From Clostridium sp. AM22-11AC (GTDB taxonomy: Bacteria; Bacillota; Clostridia; Lachnospirales; Lachnospiraceae): a stretch of DNA of 64,000 nucleotides. The stretch spans positions 1,472-65,471 of the forward strand of contig NZ_QUCM01000003.1 of the NCBI RefSeq assembly GCF_003473545.1, given 5' to 3'. A program made the position numbers and the translations under genes. The notes beneath the pieces are model-generated. The model ran no database searches. It saw only the letters and a list, made by a program, of their open reading frames with translations, and was not told the origin of the DNA. Shown here piece by piece: positions 44,133 through 53,285 of this stretch (position 1 is the stretch's first letter; each line of letters begins with the position of its first letter).

Positions 44133-46403
44133 TTATTTTTCTTCCTTATAAAAGTTGATCAGAGAACCTGCAAGAAGTACCTTCTTTTCTGCTTCTGTTA
44201 CATTTTTAAGTTCCAGTTCCATTGGTCTGGTGCTTCCATCTGTTCCGATCACCGTAGCTGTTACCTTTGTGGCTCCTTCTTCTACTGCTTTGCGGATGCC
44301 TGGAAGATATACATATTCTCCTGGTTCCAGAACAATTTCCTTATCCGGATTGGTAAATGGCAGAATGCCCCAGTTTACACAGTTGCTGCGGTAACGCTTG
44401 GTTGCATACTCAATACAGATATTGGCAAGTCCTCCAAGAACCTTCTGGCAGCTGGCTGCATATTCTCTTGCAGAACCGTCACCTGGGCGTTTTGCATAAA
44501 GGACAGAGCCAATTCCTGTAGTCTTCATCAGCTCCTCTGTATCTGCTGTTACTCCTGCTGCTTTTAATACTTCATAAACTTCTGCCGTCTTTTTTGCATC
44601 CCCGTTTCTTCTGGCTGTTTCATATTCCTGAATGGCTTTTGCATTTCCCACATAATGAGGATCCTTGCGGATCAGTGTAAATTCAGAGATCTTATATGGA
44701 TTAGAGCGATAGGATGCCGTTTCACCAGAAGGGATCAGTTCATCAGTAGTAGTTACTTCATCACGGATCACACTGGCTACCTGAAGCAATAAGTTGTCTG
44801 TAAGGGCAACCATCTTTGGCCAATCTTTAATGGAAGGACCATAAACGATCTCTGTCTCGGGCTTTGGATTTTTATAGCCGTTGTATACAATATTCTTATA
44901 AATATCACTGTTAAAATGATACTCTGGAGTGTAATATTCTACCGGCACATCTTCTGCGGAAGTCAGATAACCGCCGTTAAATGCGGTTGCTGCAATGGAC
45001 TTGGAGTCCATAAGCGCAACGGAAGCGATCTGGCCAGTTGCCGGATTGGAGCCTTCACGGTTGGGGAAGTTTCTGGTACTGTGGCGGATGCAGAAATCAT
45101 TATTTCCCGGAGCATCTGAAGCGCCAAAGCAAGGGCCGCAGAAAGCAGTTTTCACTCTTACACCGTAAGTCATCAGGTCATTTAATACACCTGCTTTATT
45201 TAACTCATACATGATCGGCTGGGAAGCCGGATAAATATTAAGTGGGAATGTTCCCAAGCCTTTGTTTAATTTCTTTGCAATGGTATCTACTGCACAGATA
45301 TTTTCAAAGGATCCTGCTGCACAGCCGGCAATAGCGCCCTGGTCAACATTGATCTTTCCATCATGGATCTTGGAAAGCAGGTCTAAATGGATATCCGGGT
45401 TGTTCTCAAATACACGCTTTGCCTCTTCTTCTACCATAGACAGGTATTTTTCCGGCTCTGCGATCACATCTGCCAGAGGATATGCATTGCTTGGGTGGAA
45501 CGGAAGGGCGATCATAGGAACAATGGTATCCAGATCGATCTCTACGATACCGTCATAAAGGGCTGCATTTCCCGGCACCATTTTCTTATAATCATCTGGA
45601 CGGTTATGGATCTTAAAATACTCTTCTGTCTTTTCATCGGTGGACCATAAAGAAGAAAGGCAGGCAGACTCTGTAGTCATGGTATCAATACCATTTCTGA
45701 AATCCATGGACAGGCTGCTTACACCAGGTCCCACAAATTCCAGGACTTTATTCTTAACGAAATTATTCTTGAATACTTTTCCGATGATGCTTAAGGCTAC
45801 ATCCATAGGTCCTACCCATGGCTTTGGAGCACCTGTTAAAAATACAGCGATCACTTCCGGATAATCGATCTCATAATACTTTCCAAGCATTGCCTTTGCC
45901 AGTTCCGGGCCGCCTTCACCGATGGATAAAGATCCCTGTGTTCCATAGCGGGTATGGGAGTCAGATACAATAGACATATCCCCGGACTTCACGATCATTT
46001 CACGCATATACTGGTGGATCACCGCTTCATGAGGCGGTACAAAAATGCCGCCGGATTTTTTACAGGCTGACTCCGCATATTTATGTACATCGGTATTAAT
46101 AGTGCCGCCTACCGCACAAAGGCAGTTATGGCAGTTGGTAAATACACAGGGCATTGGAAATTCCTTTAAACCGCTGGCATAAGCAGTCTGAAGGATACCT
46201 ACATAAGTATTATCATATACTCCCATGGAGTCAAACTGGATCTGTAAATGTTCCATATTATCAGAATGGTTATGCTTCTTTAACACCTGGTAAGTCAGTG
46301 TATTTTTAAATGCCTCTTCCTGTGAGACAGCTGCTGCTTCTTCTTTTGATGCAATCCTCTTATTATCAATAATGATCTGTTTTCCGCTGTGTAAAGTGAC
46401 CAT
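44133..46403 (-). CDS. aconitase-family hydratase (YbhJ-like)
   Basis: A 756-residue member of the aconitase superfamily, close in size to E. coli YbhJ. The three [4Fe-4S] ligands appear conserved: one in GAIAGCAAGSFENI (equivalent of the SCTNS motif) and two in FCGPCFGASD (equivalent of ACGPCIG); NFPNREGS matches the substrate-binding NFxxR loop, and the C-terminal swivel domain (YRSNCVNWG to the end) is present. It should add or remove water on a tricarboxylate, but the substrate is unknown. The ATG at 46403 is seven bases after AGGAG, better than the ATG two codons earlier. It is the fourth gene of the PrpF-transporter-lactonase operon. Confidence 0.87.
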   Translation of the reverse strand: MVTLHSGKQIIIDNKRIASKEEAAAVSQEEAFKNTLTYQVLKKHNHSDNMEHLQIQFDSMGVYDNTYVGILQTAYASGLKEFPMPCVFTNCHNCLCAVGGTINTDVHKYAESACKKSGGIFVPPHEAVIHQYMREMIVKSGDMSIVSDSHTRYGTQGSLSIGEGGPELAKAMLGKYYEIDYPEVIAVFLTGAPKPWVGPMDVALSIIGKVFKNNFVKNKVLEFVGPGVSSLSMDFRNGIDTMTTESACLSSLWSTDEKTEEYFKIHNRPDDYKKMVPGNAALYDGIVEIDLDTIVPMIALPFHPSNAYPLADVIAEPEKYLSMVEEEAKRVFENNPDIHLDLLSKIHDGKINVDQGAIAGCAAGSFENICAVDTIAKKLNKGLGTFPLNIYPASQPIMYELNKAGVLNDLMTYGVRVKTAFCGPCFGASDAPGNNDFCIRHSTRNFPNREGSNPATGQIASVALMDSKSIAATAFNGGYLTSAEDVPVEYYTPEYHFNSDIYKNIVYNGYKNPKPETEIVYGPSIKDWPKMVALTDNLLLQVASVIRDEVTTTDELIPSGETASYRSNPYKISEFTLIRKDPHYVGNAKAIQEYETARRNGDAKKTAEVYEVLKAAGVTADTEELMKTTGIGSVLYAKRPGDGSAREYAASCQKVLGGLANICIEYATKRYRSNCVNWGILPFTNPDKEIVLEPGEYVYLPGIRKAVEEGATKVTATVIGTDGSTRPMELELKNVTEAEKKVLLAGSLINFYKEEK

Positions 46404-46475
46404 ACTCATTCTCCTTTTCTTCTATAATTTATATGTATTAACATGTCCTGATCTGAAATTTTCCCACATCTTGTA

Positions 46476-47531
46476 CTAACAGGTTTTCCATGCAATGCAC
46501 ACCGGACTTTCTGTAGCGATCTTCCTTCCTGTATCTTTCAACGTTCCATCTTTTAGGATCTCAAAAACAGTAATGGTATCAGAAAGCTCATTTGCTGCCA
46601 AAAGTCTGGTGCCTTCCGGGTTTAATGTAATAAATCTTGGCTGCTCTCCGCCTGTTTTGATATTCTGGATATAAGTCATATTTCCTGTTGCTTCATCCAG
46701 ATGATAAACCGTAATGCTGTCATGTTTTCTGTTGGAAACATACAGTGTATGACCTTCCGGATGGATATCAATGGCACTTGCCCAGCCATCTCCTGCATAA
46801 TCTTCCGGCAGACTGGTAAGAAGCTGTTTTAATGCCAGCTTACCTGTCTTTTCATCAAAATCATAAGCTGCTACGGTACTGTCTTTTTCATTTACACAGT
46901 AACAGTATTTATTTCCCGGATGGAACACGCAGTGTCTTGGTTCCGCACCGGTACGGCCTTTCTGGATAAATGTTTCTTTCAGACTTCCCTGTTCTTCGTC
47001 AATGGCAAACACGGTCAGTTTCCCGACTCCCTGCAGTCGCCCCTGGGAAGGGACCACCAGCCAGCGTCCGCTTCTGTCTTTCATGGTCTGGTGAGGATGG
47101 GAAATATAGCCGGGACCGCCATTTCCTGAAATAAATTCCAGGTCATAAAGTTTTCCCAAAGATCCATCTTCAAGGACTGGGATCACAGATACGCTTCCCG
47201 TCTGGAGATTGGCTACATAAAGCCATCTTTCTTCTGGGTCTAATGTAAGATGCACCGGATTGGTCCCATATGTTTTTACTGTATTAAGGTACTCTAAGGT
47301 ACCATTTTCCCGGATCTTAAATGCGCTTACCTGGCAAAAATCTCCATGTATGCTGTACAGACGGTCCTGTGCTTTATTCAGACAGAGATAAGAAGGATTT
47401 ACCTGACCTTCCAGGATCTGTACCAGCTCCCAGTTATCTCCATCAACCTTGTATACACTGATCCCTTTTCCTCTGGCTTTTCGCTCTTTTGTGGTACGGC
47501 AGCCAATATATGCAAATTTTTCCATTTTCAT
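46476..47531 (-). CDS. beta-propeller lactonase (YbhE/6-phosphogluconolactonase-like)
   Basis: A 351-residue seven-bladed propeller of the lactonase family. Blade-type repeats run through the protein (YLCLNKAQDRLYSI, HLTLDPEERWLYVAN, HCVFHPGNKYCYCVN, AIDIHPEGHTLYVSN, FITLNPEGTRLLAAN), with the conserved GxPRHCxFHP and QPRFITLNPEG stretches of YbhE. E. coli YbhE hydrolyses 6-phosphogluconolactone, but here no pentose phosphate genes adjoin; the neighbours process di- or tricarboxylates, so it may open a carboxylic acid lactone. Two ATGs two codons apart are both possible starts. Confidence 0.83.
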   Translation of the reverse strand: MKMEKFAYIGCRTTKERKARGKGISVYKVDGDNWELVQILEGQVNPSYLCLNKAQDRLYSIHGDFCQVSAFKIRENGTLEYLNTVKTYGTNPVHLTLDPEERWLYVANLQTGSVSVIPVLEDGSLGKLYDLEFISGNGGPGYISHPHQTMKDRSGRWLVVPSQGRLQGVGKLTVFAIDEEQGSLKETFIQKGRTGAEPRHCVFHPGNKYCYCVNEKDSTVAAYDFDEKTGKLALKQLLTSLPEDYAGDGWASAIDIHPEGHTLYVSNRKHDSITVYHLDEATGNMTYIQNIKTGGEQPRFITLNPEGTRLLAANELSDTITVFEILKDGTLKDTGRKIATESPVCIAWKTC

Positions 47532-47562
47532 CTTTCCCTTCTGTATTATGTTTTCTTAAAAT

Positions 47563-48816
47563 TTATCCAAGAAATTTAAGCAGTCCGGCTAAAGTCAAAA
47601 CAAACACCAAAGCTACCATTCCAGCAGAAAGCATAAATAACTGTCCAAATAATTTCTGCTGTTCTTTCTCATCACAGCCAGATTCCTGGGTGTAACTTGC
47701 CATGATCAGGCTTCCGCCTGTAGACAGAGGACTGATACCTGCTACCGTAGCGCTGCATACGATGGCTACGATCATCTGCATAACAGAGGCACCGCCTACC
47801 TGTGCTGAAATATCTGGAACTGTAGGGATCAGCGTTGGGAATACAACTCCATTTGCACTGGAAAACCATGACATCAGACCGCCTGTAAATCCCATAAGCG
47901 GCGCTGCTGTAGTAGAATTCATAAAAGATGCAAGGATATCAGAAAGCAACTCAATACCGCCCATTGTCTGGGTAATGTTCATCAACACACTGACACCTGC
48001 GATCAGAATCAATACATTCCATGGGATCATCTTGATCGCTTTCTTCTCATCTGCAGTTCTAAGAAGGATAAGAACAAGTGATAAAGTAAAGCAGATCAGT
48101 CCTACATCATAAGAAAATCCAACTACCATAACCACCATGATCAGTAATGCCACTAGGCTGATGGTCTGTTCTTTTGTAAAATGTTCTTTCACAGCAGCAG
48201 CTTCACCGGCACTTCTTCTCAGTTTATAACCGCCTAAAACAATATAAGTAACAACTGCACAGGCAAAGTTGGCAATGGAAACTCCAATAAACATGTTCAT
48301 TCCAACGCCTTCCATATTCATTTGTGCCAAAAGATCATTTACAATGATACCGGTCAGTGCAATAGGTGATGCTGTGCCTCCTACTGCTCCAAGGATGGCC
48401 ATTGCTCCCATAAGTACCGGGCTTGCATCCATCTGTACTGCCAGTGATACAGCAAACATAACGGTTACCGACTGTACGCTGATAGCACCAGGGCCTGCAG
48501 CGGAAAGGATAAAACTTACAAGATAAATAATGACCGGAACCAGGAATGTATTATTTCCGCAGAAGCTGATCAGCTTTTTGGAAACTTTTTCCAGTGTTCC
48601 GTTTTGCTGCAGCAAACTGAAAAATAACATGGTTCCCAACAATGTGCTAAACAGTTTATACGGAAAGCCGCCATAGATCTTTCCTGACGCCATTCCCCCT
48701 ATAGTTCCCAGGATCAGTGCCAGTCCAAAACAGACAATACCTACATTCATCTTTCTTACAAATCCCAATATGATCGCGCCAACCAGACAGGCCAATGCCA
48801 ATACCTGTAATCCCAT
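47563..48816 (-). CDS. MatC/DASS-type dicarboxylate or tricarboxylate transporter
   Basis: A 417-residue integral membrane protein with about 11-12 helices. The N-terminus (LQVLALACLVGAIILGFVRKMNVGI) matches the MatC dicarboxylate carrier N-terminal domain, and the repeated GPGAISVQSVT and ANGVVFPTLIPTVPD loops resemble the substrate/sodium-binding SNT-type hairpins of the DASS/SLC13 class. It is expected to bring the operon's carboxylate substrate into the cell. The ATG at 48816 follows GGAGG by eight bases. In E. coli the comparable position is occupied by YbhI. Confidence 0.82.
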   Translation of the reverse strand: MGLQVLALACLVGAIILGFVRKMNVGIVCFGLALILGTIGGMASGKIYGGFPYKLFSTLLGTMLFFSLLQQNGTLEKVSKKLISFCGNNTFLVPVIIYLVSFILSAAGPGAISVQSVTVMFAVSLAVQMDASPVLMGAMAILGAVGGTASPIALTGIIVNDLLAQMNMEGVGMNMFIGVSIANFACAVVTYIVLGGYKLRRSAGEAAAVKEHFTKEQTISLVALLIMVVMVVGFSYDVGLICFTLSLVLILLRTADEKKAIKMIPWNVLILIAGVSVLMNITQTMGGIELLSDILASFMNSTTAAPLMGFTGGLMSWFSSANGVVFPTLIPTVPDISAQVGGASVMQMIVAIVCSATVAGISPLSTGGSLIMASYTQESGCDEKEQQKLFGQLFMLSAGMVALVFVLTLAGLLKFLG

Positions 48817-48882
48817 ATGTAATTCCTCCTGAATGTTAAAACATTTCCCCAATTATCTTAATTTTTATGAAGTTACTTCAGA

Positions 48883-50007
48883 TCATTCTCTTATGTATAC
48901 AAAGCCATCCATGATCCTTCTTGCTGTTCTTGTAACACCGCCTTTTAACACCTTTTCTCCATCCATCTTAATATCTACATCGGTAATACCGCTGGAATGT
49001 CCCAGACGGATGATATCACCCTCTAATGGAGCTTTTAATGTTTCATAAACGATGGTTCCAGGGATCCTTGCAGCAGCACCTGTTCCTACAGCTACTGTCA
49101 TAGGATATGCCTTATGCAGGGCACCTACGGAGATTGCTCTTACACACAGATCCATATCTTCGGCCTTTACTTGATTTTTGTCCATATCTGTGTAATCCTG
49201 AGGCGCTGATACAATGGATACCTTTGGTGCAGAAGTAGATTTCGTTCTGGCATCTTCCCATTTTTCCACAAACCCGCACTTAACAGCTGCCATTCCACGG
49301 ATCCGTTCAATATGTTCCATAACATCTGCATTCTGGTTTAATTCCACCAGTTCCGTTCCTTTAATTCCCAGATCCGATGCCTTGATAAATACCATAGGAT
49401 TGGAGCAGTCTAAAACCGTTACCTCTGCCGGACCATATCCCGGTACATCAAAAATCTCTTTTTTCTGTCCTGTGGGGAAGAGCTTTCCTGTTTTAGAACC
49501 TGCCGGATCTTCAAAATACATATCAATACGGGAACCTGTTCCAGGAACACCCTTGATCACTTCATCCCCATACACATCTGCATGGTCATCTTTTACACGT
49601 ACATGTTCTTCAATGATCTTGTTGGTATTGGTATTTAAAATACGAACTACTGTGATTGGCTCTACAGCCGGAACCAGGCCCTCATCAATGGCAAATGGAC
49701 CTACAGCAGATGAGATATTTCCGCAGTTGGCGCTTCCATCTACCCTTGGAATGATAATGTCTACCTGGCGGAATGTATAATTTACATCTACATCCGGGCG
49801 GTCGGATTTGGAAATAATGGCAACCTTACTTGTAGATGATACGGTTCCGCCCATTCCATCGATCTGTTTTACATCCGGGGTTCCCATGACTTTCATAAAA
49901 ATGTCATCCCAGAGACTCTGATCTTCCGGCAGATCCTTCTCATGGAAAAATACGGCTTTGCTGGTACCGCCTCTCATGTAAACACAGGGATATTTCTTCA
50001 TATACAT
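48883..50007 (-). CDS. PrpF family isomerase (YbhH/LigU-like)
   Basis: A 374-residue protein of the PrpF family, which isomerises double bonds of unsaturated tricarboxylates (2-methylaconitate, 4-oxalomesaconate) by 1,3-allylic proton shift. Diagnostic segments are YMRGGTSKAVFFHEKDLP, QIDGMGGTVSSTSKVAII, the GSANCGNISSAVGPFAI cysteine loop and HSSGITDVDIKMDG near the end. It is the first gene of a five-gene operon, with GGAGG before the ATG and a strong promoter upstream next to a divergent LysR gene. The product is probably a cis/trans-aconitate-like interconversion; substrate not proven. Confidence 0.88.
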   Translation of the reverse strand: MYMKKYPCVYMRGGTSKAVFFHEKDLPEDQSLWDDIFMKVMGTPDVKQIDGMGGTVSSTSKVAIISKSDRPDVDVNYTFRQVDIIIPRVDGSANCGNISSAVGPFAIDEGLVPAVEPITVVRILNTNTNKIIEEHVRVKDDHADVYGDEVIKGVPGTGSRIDMYFEDPAGSKTGKLFPTGQKKEIFDVPGYGPAEVTVLDCSNPMVFIKASDLGIKGTELVELNQNADVMEHIERIRGMAAVKCGFVEKWEDARTKSTSAPKVSIVSAPQDYTDMDKNQVKAEDMDLCVRAISVGALHKAYPMTVAVGTGAAARIPGTIVYETLKAPLEGDIIRLGHSSGITDVDIKMDGEKVLKGGVTRTARRIMDGFVYIRE

Positions 50008-50060
50008 AAAACAAGTCCTCCTTTATATTGATTTCTATACGTTTTTCTTTGTTTAACTGT

Positions 50061-50089
50061 ATTATAGGCCTTGCTATCCATTCTGTAAA
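50061..50089 (-). promoter_or_regulatory. sigma-A promoter of the carboxylate operon
   Basis: Minus strand TTTACA (50084-50089), 17-base spacer, TATAAT (50061-50066). The expected LysR activator site lies about 25 bases upstream. Confidence 0.8.
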
Positions 50090-50111
50090 ATTGTATAATT
50101 TCATTATATTA

Positions 50112-50128
50112 CATTCCATTATGGAATG
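50112..50128. promoter_or_regulatory. palindromic LysR-type operator
   Basis: CATTCCAT-T-ATGGAATG is a perfect 8-bp palindrome around a single base, containing the ATTCC/GGAAT half-sites expected for a LysR regulator. It is centred about 60-65 bases upstream of the likely operon start point and 52 bases before the divergent LysR start codon, the usual place for both activation and autorepression. Confidence 0.65.
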
Positions 50129-50172
50129 GTTTATGTTTATGGAAATTTGCCTGACAGGAGGTTGGTTTATTT

Positions 50173-51039
50173 ATGGATGAACAGGATATTGAACTTTTAA
50201 AAACATTGATCGATACACAGAATATTACAAAGACAGCAAAGAAGCTTTATACCACCCAGTCTTCTCTCACCAAACGAATCCAGAAAATGGAGCAGGACCT
50301 GGGATGCCAGCTTTTTATCCGTTCCCGCAAAGGCATTCTCCCTACACCCGCTGCTGAGGGGATCTTCCCGGAAATTGAAAAGATCTCCCAGTCCATGGAA
50401 CACATACGGGCCTATGCCCTTTCGCTCCAGGGGGAGATCTGCGGTTCTTTAAAGATCGGTGTTTCTGTTAATATTGCCCGGTATAAACTTCCAGCTGTAC
50501 TGAAAACATTTATGAAAAAATATCCAAAAGTAGACATTTATGTGACTACAATGCAAAGTACCCAGTTATACCGTGCACTGGCTGATAATGAGATCTCTAT
50601 TGCATTGGTCCGTGGCAATTTTAACTGGCAGGATGGGGATGTTATCCTTTCTAGAGAACCGGTATGTCTGGTACGAAATCAGGAAATGGCTGAACTCTCC
50701 TTAAAGGATATCCCTTATATCGGACGTCATACGGACTCTCCTTTTTACGACCGCATTGAACAGTGGAAACAGGAAAATGGGTGCGCCAACTGCCGCACCC
50801 AGCTTTGGATCGATGATATTTCCAGCTGCCTGGAAATGGTGGAAAATGGTATTGGCTGGTCTATTTTGCCGGAGATCTGTTTAAAAAATTATAAAGGGAG
50901 CATCACGCCCCTTTTCTTTCAGGACGGATCTCCCTTTATACGTACTTCTCATATTTTATATAAAAGCCATTATTTTGAACTCCCTCAGGTGCGGGCCTTT
51001 ATACAGACTGTGCTTGCTGAGGAATACTTTAATGCTTAA
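50173..51039 (+). CDS. LysR-type transcriptional regulator of the carboxylate operon
   Basis: A 288-residue LysR regulator divergent from the PrpF-led operon. The N-terminal winged helix-turn-helix (about 1-60; ITKTAKKLYTTQSSLTKRIQKMEQDLG) and two-lobed effector domain (about 88-288, starting SLKIGVSVNIARYKLP) are complete. LysR proteins read a metabolite of the pathway they control, so it probably senses the imported carboxylate. The start lies 11 bases after AGGAGG. It ends 8 bases from the convergent glycerol dehydrogenase gene. Confidence 0.92.
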   Translation: MDEQDIELLKTLIDTQNITKTAKKLYTTQSSLTKRIQKMEQDLGCQLFIRSRKGILPTPAAEGIFPEIEKISQSMEHIRAYALSLQGEICGSLKIGVSVNIARYKLPAVLKTFMKKYPKVDIYVTTMQSTQLYRALADNEISIALVRGNFNWQDGDVILSREPVCLVRNQEMAELSLKDIPYIGRHTDSPFYDRIEQWKQENGCANCRTQLWIDDISSCLEMVENGIGWSILPEICLKNYKGSITPLFFQDGSPFIRTSHILYKSHYFELPQVRAFIQTVLAEEYFNA

Positions 51040-51047
51040 ATACAGCA

Positions 51048-52142
51048 CTATTTTCCCAGTACCTCTTTCCCCAGAGAATCAGCAGCAAGGATTGCATCGT
51101 AAAGCTGATCTGCAGTTACATCTGCTACCATATTATGTATGGATTCGCCTTCTACACAGGCATGCTCTGCAATGACCTTTACCTGTTCCTTGGTTGTTAC
51201 ACCAATTTCTTCCAGAGTAACAGGAAGACCTACTTCCCGGCAGAAATCCTGAACTTCTTTAAACTCTGCCTTTGGAGCGCCCTCTAATATCAGCTGTACC
51301 AGAGTACCATAAGCAACGCAGTTTCCATGTGGTGCACTGTGTCCGCCTAAAGCTGTCAGACCATTATAGAATGAATGGGCAACAGCCAGACCGCCATTAT
51401 CAGCGCCTACACCAGACAGGTATACATTGGCTTCGATGATAGCATCCAACGCTGGAGTAACCACCTGATTTTCACAGGCATGTTTTGCAGCTGCGCCATA
51501 CTCTTTTAAAGTCTCATAGCAAAGTTTGCACAGTGCCATTGCAGATCTTGTAATACCACCAAATTCCAGGCTTGGCGCATCGGTACGCTGACATGCTCTT
51601 GCTTCAAAATAAGTTCCAAGAGCATCACCCATACCTGCTACCAAAAATTTAACAGGCGATTTTGCGATCACATCACTGTCCACAATAACAGCTTCCGGGT
51701 TCTTTGGATAAAATAAATAGCTGTTAAATGTCTCATCATCATTGTAAATAACAGAAAGTCCTGTACATGGAGCATCTGTCGCAACGACTGTTGGGATAAT
51801 TACCACCGGAAGTTTTTCATAATGAGCAGTAGCTTTTGCTGTATCAATGGCTGAACCACCGCCAACACCTACTACTACATTCAGTCTATTTTCGCGGACA
51901 ATTTTTCTCATCCGTTCAATCTCACCAACACTGGATACACCACCAAAAATCTCATACTGGCGGATATCTTCTGTTCCTTCAAAACTCTTCTCAATCTTAT
52001 CATGGCACATTTTGTATCCACTTCTTGAACAGACAAACAAGAATTTGTTTCCAAGATCTTTCATTTCCTCATGGAATTTAAACAGAGAATCCTTTCCCTG
52101 TACATATTTCTGCGGTGCACGCATCATTCTCAGTCTTGCCAT
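51048..52142 (-). CDS. glycerol dehydrogenase family protein (GldA-like)
   Basis: A 364-residue metal-dependent polyol dehydrogenase that oxidises glycerol or related diols with NAD. It has the NAD-binding GVGGGSAIDTAKA (about 92-104), PTVVATDAPCTGLSVIY, metal Asp in GMGDALGTYFEARAC and metal His residues in AVAHSFYNG and HSAPHGNCVAYG. Length and start (GGAGG eight bases upstream) fit GldA. It has its own promoter, so it is not part of the carboxylate operon despite adjacency. Confidence 0.92.
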   Translation of the reverse strand: MARLRMMRAPQKYVQGKDSLFKFHEEMKDLGNKFLFVCSRSGYKMCHDKIEKSFEGTEDIRQYEIFGGVSSVGEIERMRKIVRENRLNVVVGVGGGSAIDTAKATAHYEKLPVVIIPTVVATDAPCTGLSVIYNDDETFNSYLFYPKNPEAVIVDSDVIAKSPVKFLVAGMGDALGTYFEARACQRTDAPSLEFGGITRSAMALCKLCYETLKEYGAAAKHACENQVVTPALDAIIEANVYLSGVGADNGGLAVAHSFYNGLTALGGHSAPHGNCVAYGTLVQLILEGAPKAEFKEVQDFCREVGLPVTLEEIGVTTKEQVKVIAEHACVEGESIHNMVADVTADQLYDAILAADSLGKEVLGK

Positions 52143-52211
52143 AATAATTACCTCCTGTTTTTCACATTATTTTGAGATTATTAGTTTGTTAATTTATTAT
52201 CACATGCATAT

Positions 52212-52240
52212 ATTATACTACCAATACCCTAAAATGCCAA
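52212..52240 (-). promoter_or_regulatory. sigma-A promoter of the glycerol dehydrogenase gene
   Basis: Minus strand TTGGCA (52235-52240), 17-base spacer, TATAAT (52212-52217). Confidence 0.8.
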
Positions 52241-52327
52241 GAAATAATTTATATAGAACATGTACAAAATTTTAAACAGAAATCCTGTTTGCCTCTTTTA
52301 CATACTAACCTTGAGCTTCTGCATAAT

Positions 52328-52381
52328 AAAAAAGACAGCTGCACCAACAGGTCTGTCCTGTATAGCTACCTCTGTCTTTTT
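52328..52381. terminator. terminator downstream of pflA
   Basis: AAAAAAGACAG (52328-52338) and CTGTCTTTTT (52372-52381) form the outer stem; an inner ACAGG/CCTGT hairpin is enclosed. T-runs on both strands make it potentially bidirectional. It ends the pfl transcript just before the glycerol dehydrogenase promoter region. Confidence 0.75.
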
Positions 52382-52385
52382 CATA

Positions 52386-53132
52386 TTACTGATATTTACT
52401 TACTTCCAGGATCTCCTCTGCCTTCTTTACTTCTTCTGCAGTAGGCGTTCTTACACCATCCAAAGTATAGGGAATTCCCAGTTTCTGCCATTTAAACAGT
52501 CCCAGTGTATGGTACGGAAGTACCTCTACACGTTTTACTGTCTTTAATTCCCGGATCAGGTCACGGGTCTTTATCAGTCCTTCTTCATCATCGGTCAGAT
52601 CCGGCACAAGTACATGGCGCAGCCACATATCTTTTCCATGGTCTGACAGCCATCTTGCCATCTGTACGATATTTTCATTTGGACATCCGGTTAATTTTTT
52701 GTGTTTTTCGTTGTCGATCTCTTTAAAATCAAGGATCACCAGATCCGTTACTTTCATCAGTTCTTCAAATTTGCTGATAAATGGTTCTTCCAGTGTAAAA
52801 GGATTGCCTGCTGTATCCAGAGCTGTGTGAACGCCTTTTTCCTTGGCTTTCTTAAAAAACTCTGTAACAAAGTCGATCTGGAGAAGAGGTTCTCCTCCGC
52901 TGACGGTAATACCGCCGTTTGGCTGTCCTTTTTTATTCCAGTAGCTCTTATACCGGTATACATGGGAAAATAATTTATCTGCAGTCCAGGGAGTACCTCC
53001 CTCTAATTTCCATGTCTCCGGGTTATGGCAGTAACGGCACCGCATGCGGCAGCCCTGAAGAAATACAACGAAACGGACACCTGGACCGTCAACCAGTCCA
53101 AAGGTCTCCATAGAATGAACAAATCCTTCCAC
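52386..53132 (-). CDS. pflA: pyruvate formate-lyase activating enzyme
   Basis: PflA is a radical-SAM enzyme that abstracts a hydrogen from a glycine of PflB to create its glycyl radical. The 248-residue protein has the cluster motif CRMRCRYCHNPETW (CxxxCxxC, about 28-35), GGITVSGGEPLLQ and LDTAGNP/DLVILDFKEID, with no extra ferredoxin domain. It lies downstream of pflB on the same strand with a 153-base gap that contains a 16-bp hairpin and a CodY-like box. Confidence 0.96.
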   Translation of the reverse strand: MEGFVHSMETFGLVDGPGVRFVVFLQGCRMRCRYCHNPETWKLEGGTPWTADKLFSHVYRYKSYWNKKGQPNGGITVSGGEPLLQIDFVTEFFKKAKEKGVHTALDTAGNPFTLEEPFISKFEELMKVTDLVILDFKEIDNEKHKKLTGCPNENIVQMARWLSDHGKDMWLRHVLVPDLTDDEEGLIKTRDLIRELKTVKRVEVLPYHTLGLFKWQKLGIPYTLDGVRTPTAEEVKKAEEILEVSKYQ

Positions 53133-53143
53133 GTCCTTCTCCT

Positions 53144-53158
53144 TATTTTCTGAAAATG
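53144..53158 (-). promoter_or_regulatory. CodY-like box upstream of pflA
   Basis: TATTTTCTGAAAATG matches the CodY consensus AATTTTCWGAAAATT at 13 of 15 positions and lies 11 bases before the pflA start codon. CodY itself is encoded in this window. Confidence 0.4.
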
Positions 53159-53175
53159 CATTCCATAAATATTTA

Positions 53176-53208
53176 TAACGGTCCAGAACATAATGTCCTG
53201 AACCGTTA
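53176..53208 (-). promoter_or_regulatory. intercistronic hairpin between pflB and pflA
   Basis: On the minus strand TAACGGTTCAGGACAT pairs with ATGTTCTGGACCGTTA: 16 pairs, two of them G-U, and a one-base centre. No T-run follows, so it is better read as an RNA-processing or stability element that sets the PflB:PflA ratio. Confidence 0.55.
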
Positions 53209-53285
53209 CATCATTATATGGATCTTTGATCAATAGCGGAATGCTATTTTATTTCTCAGTTACATTAAATGCAGCCTGTATTAAA

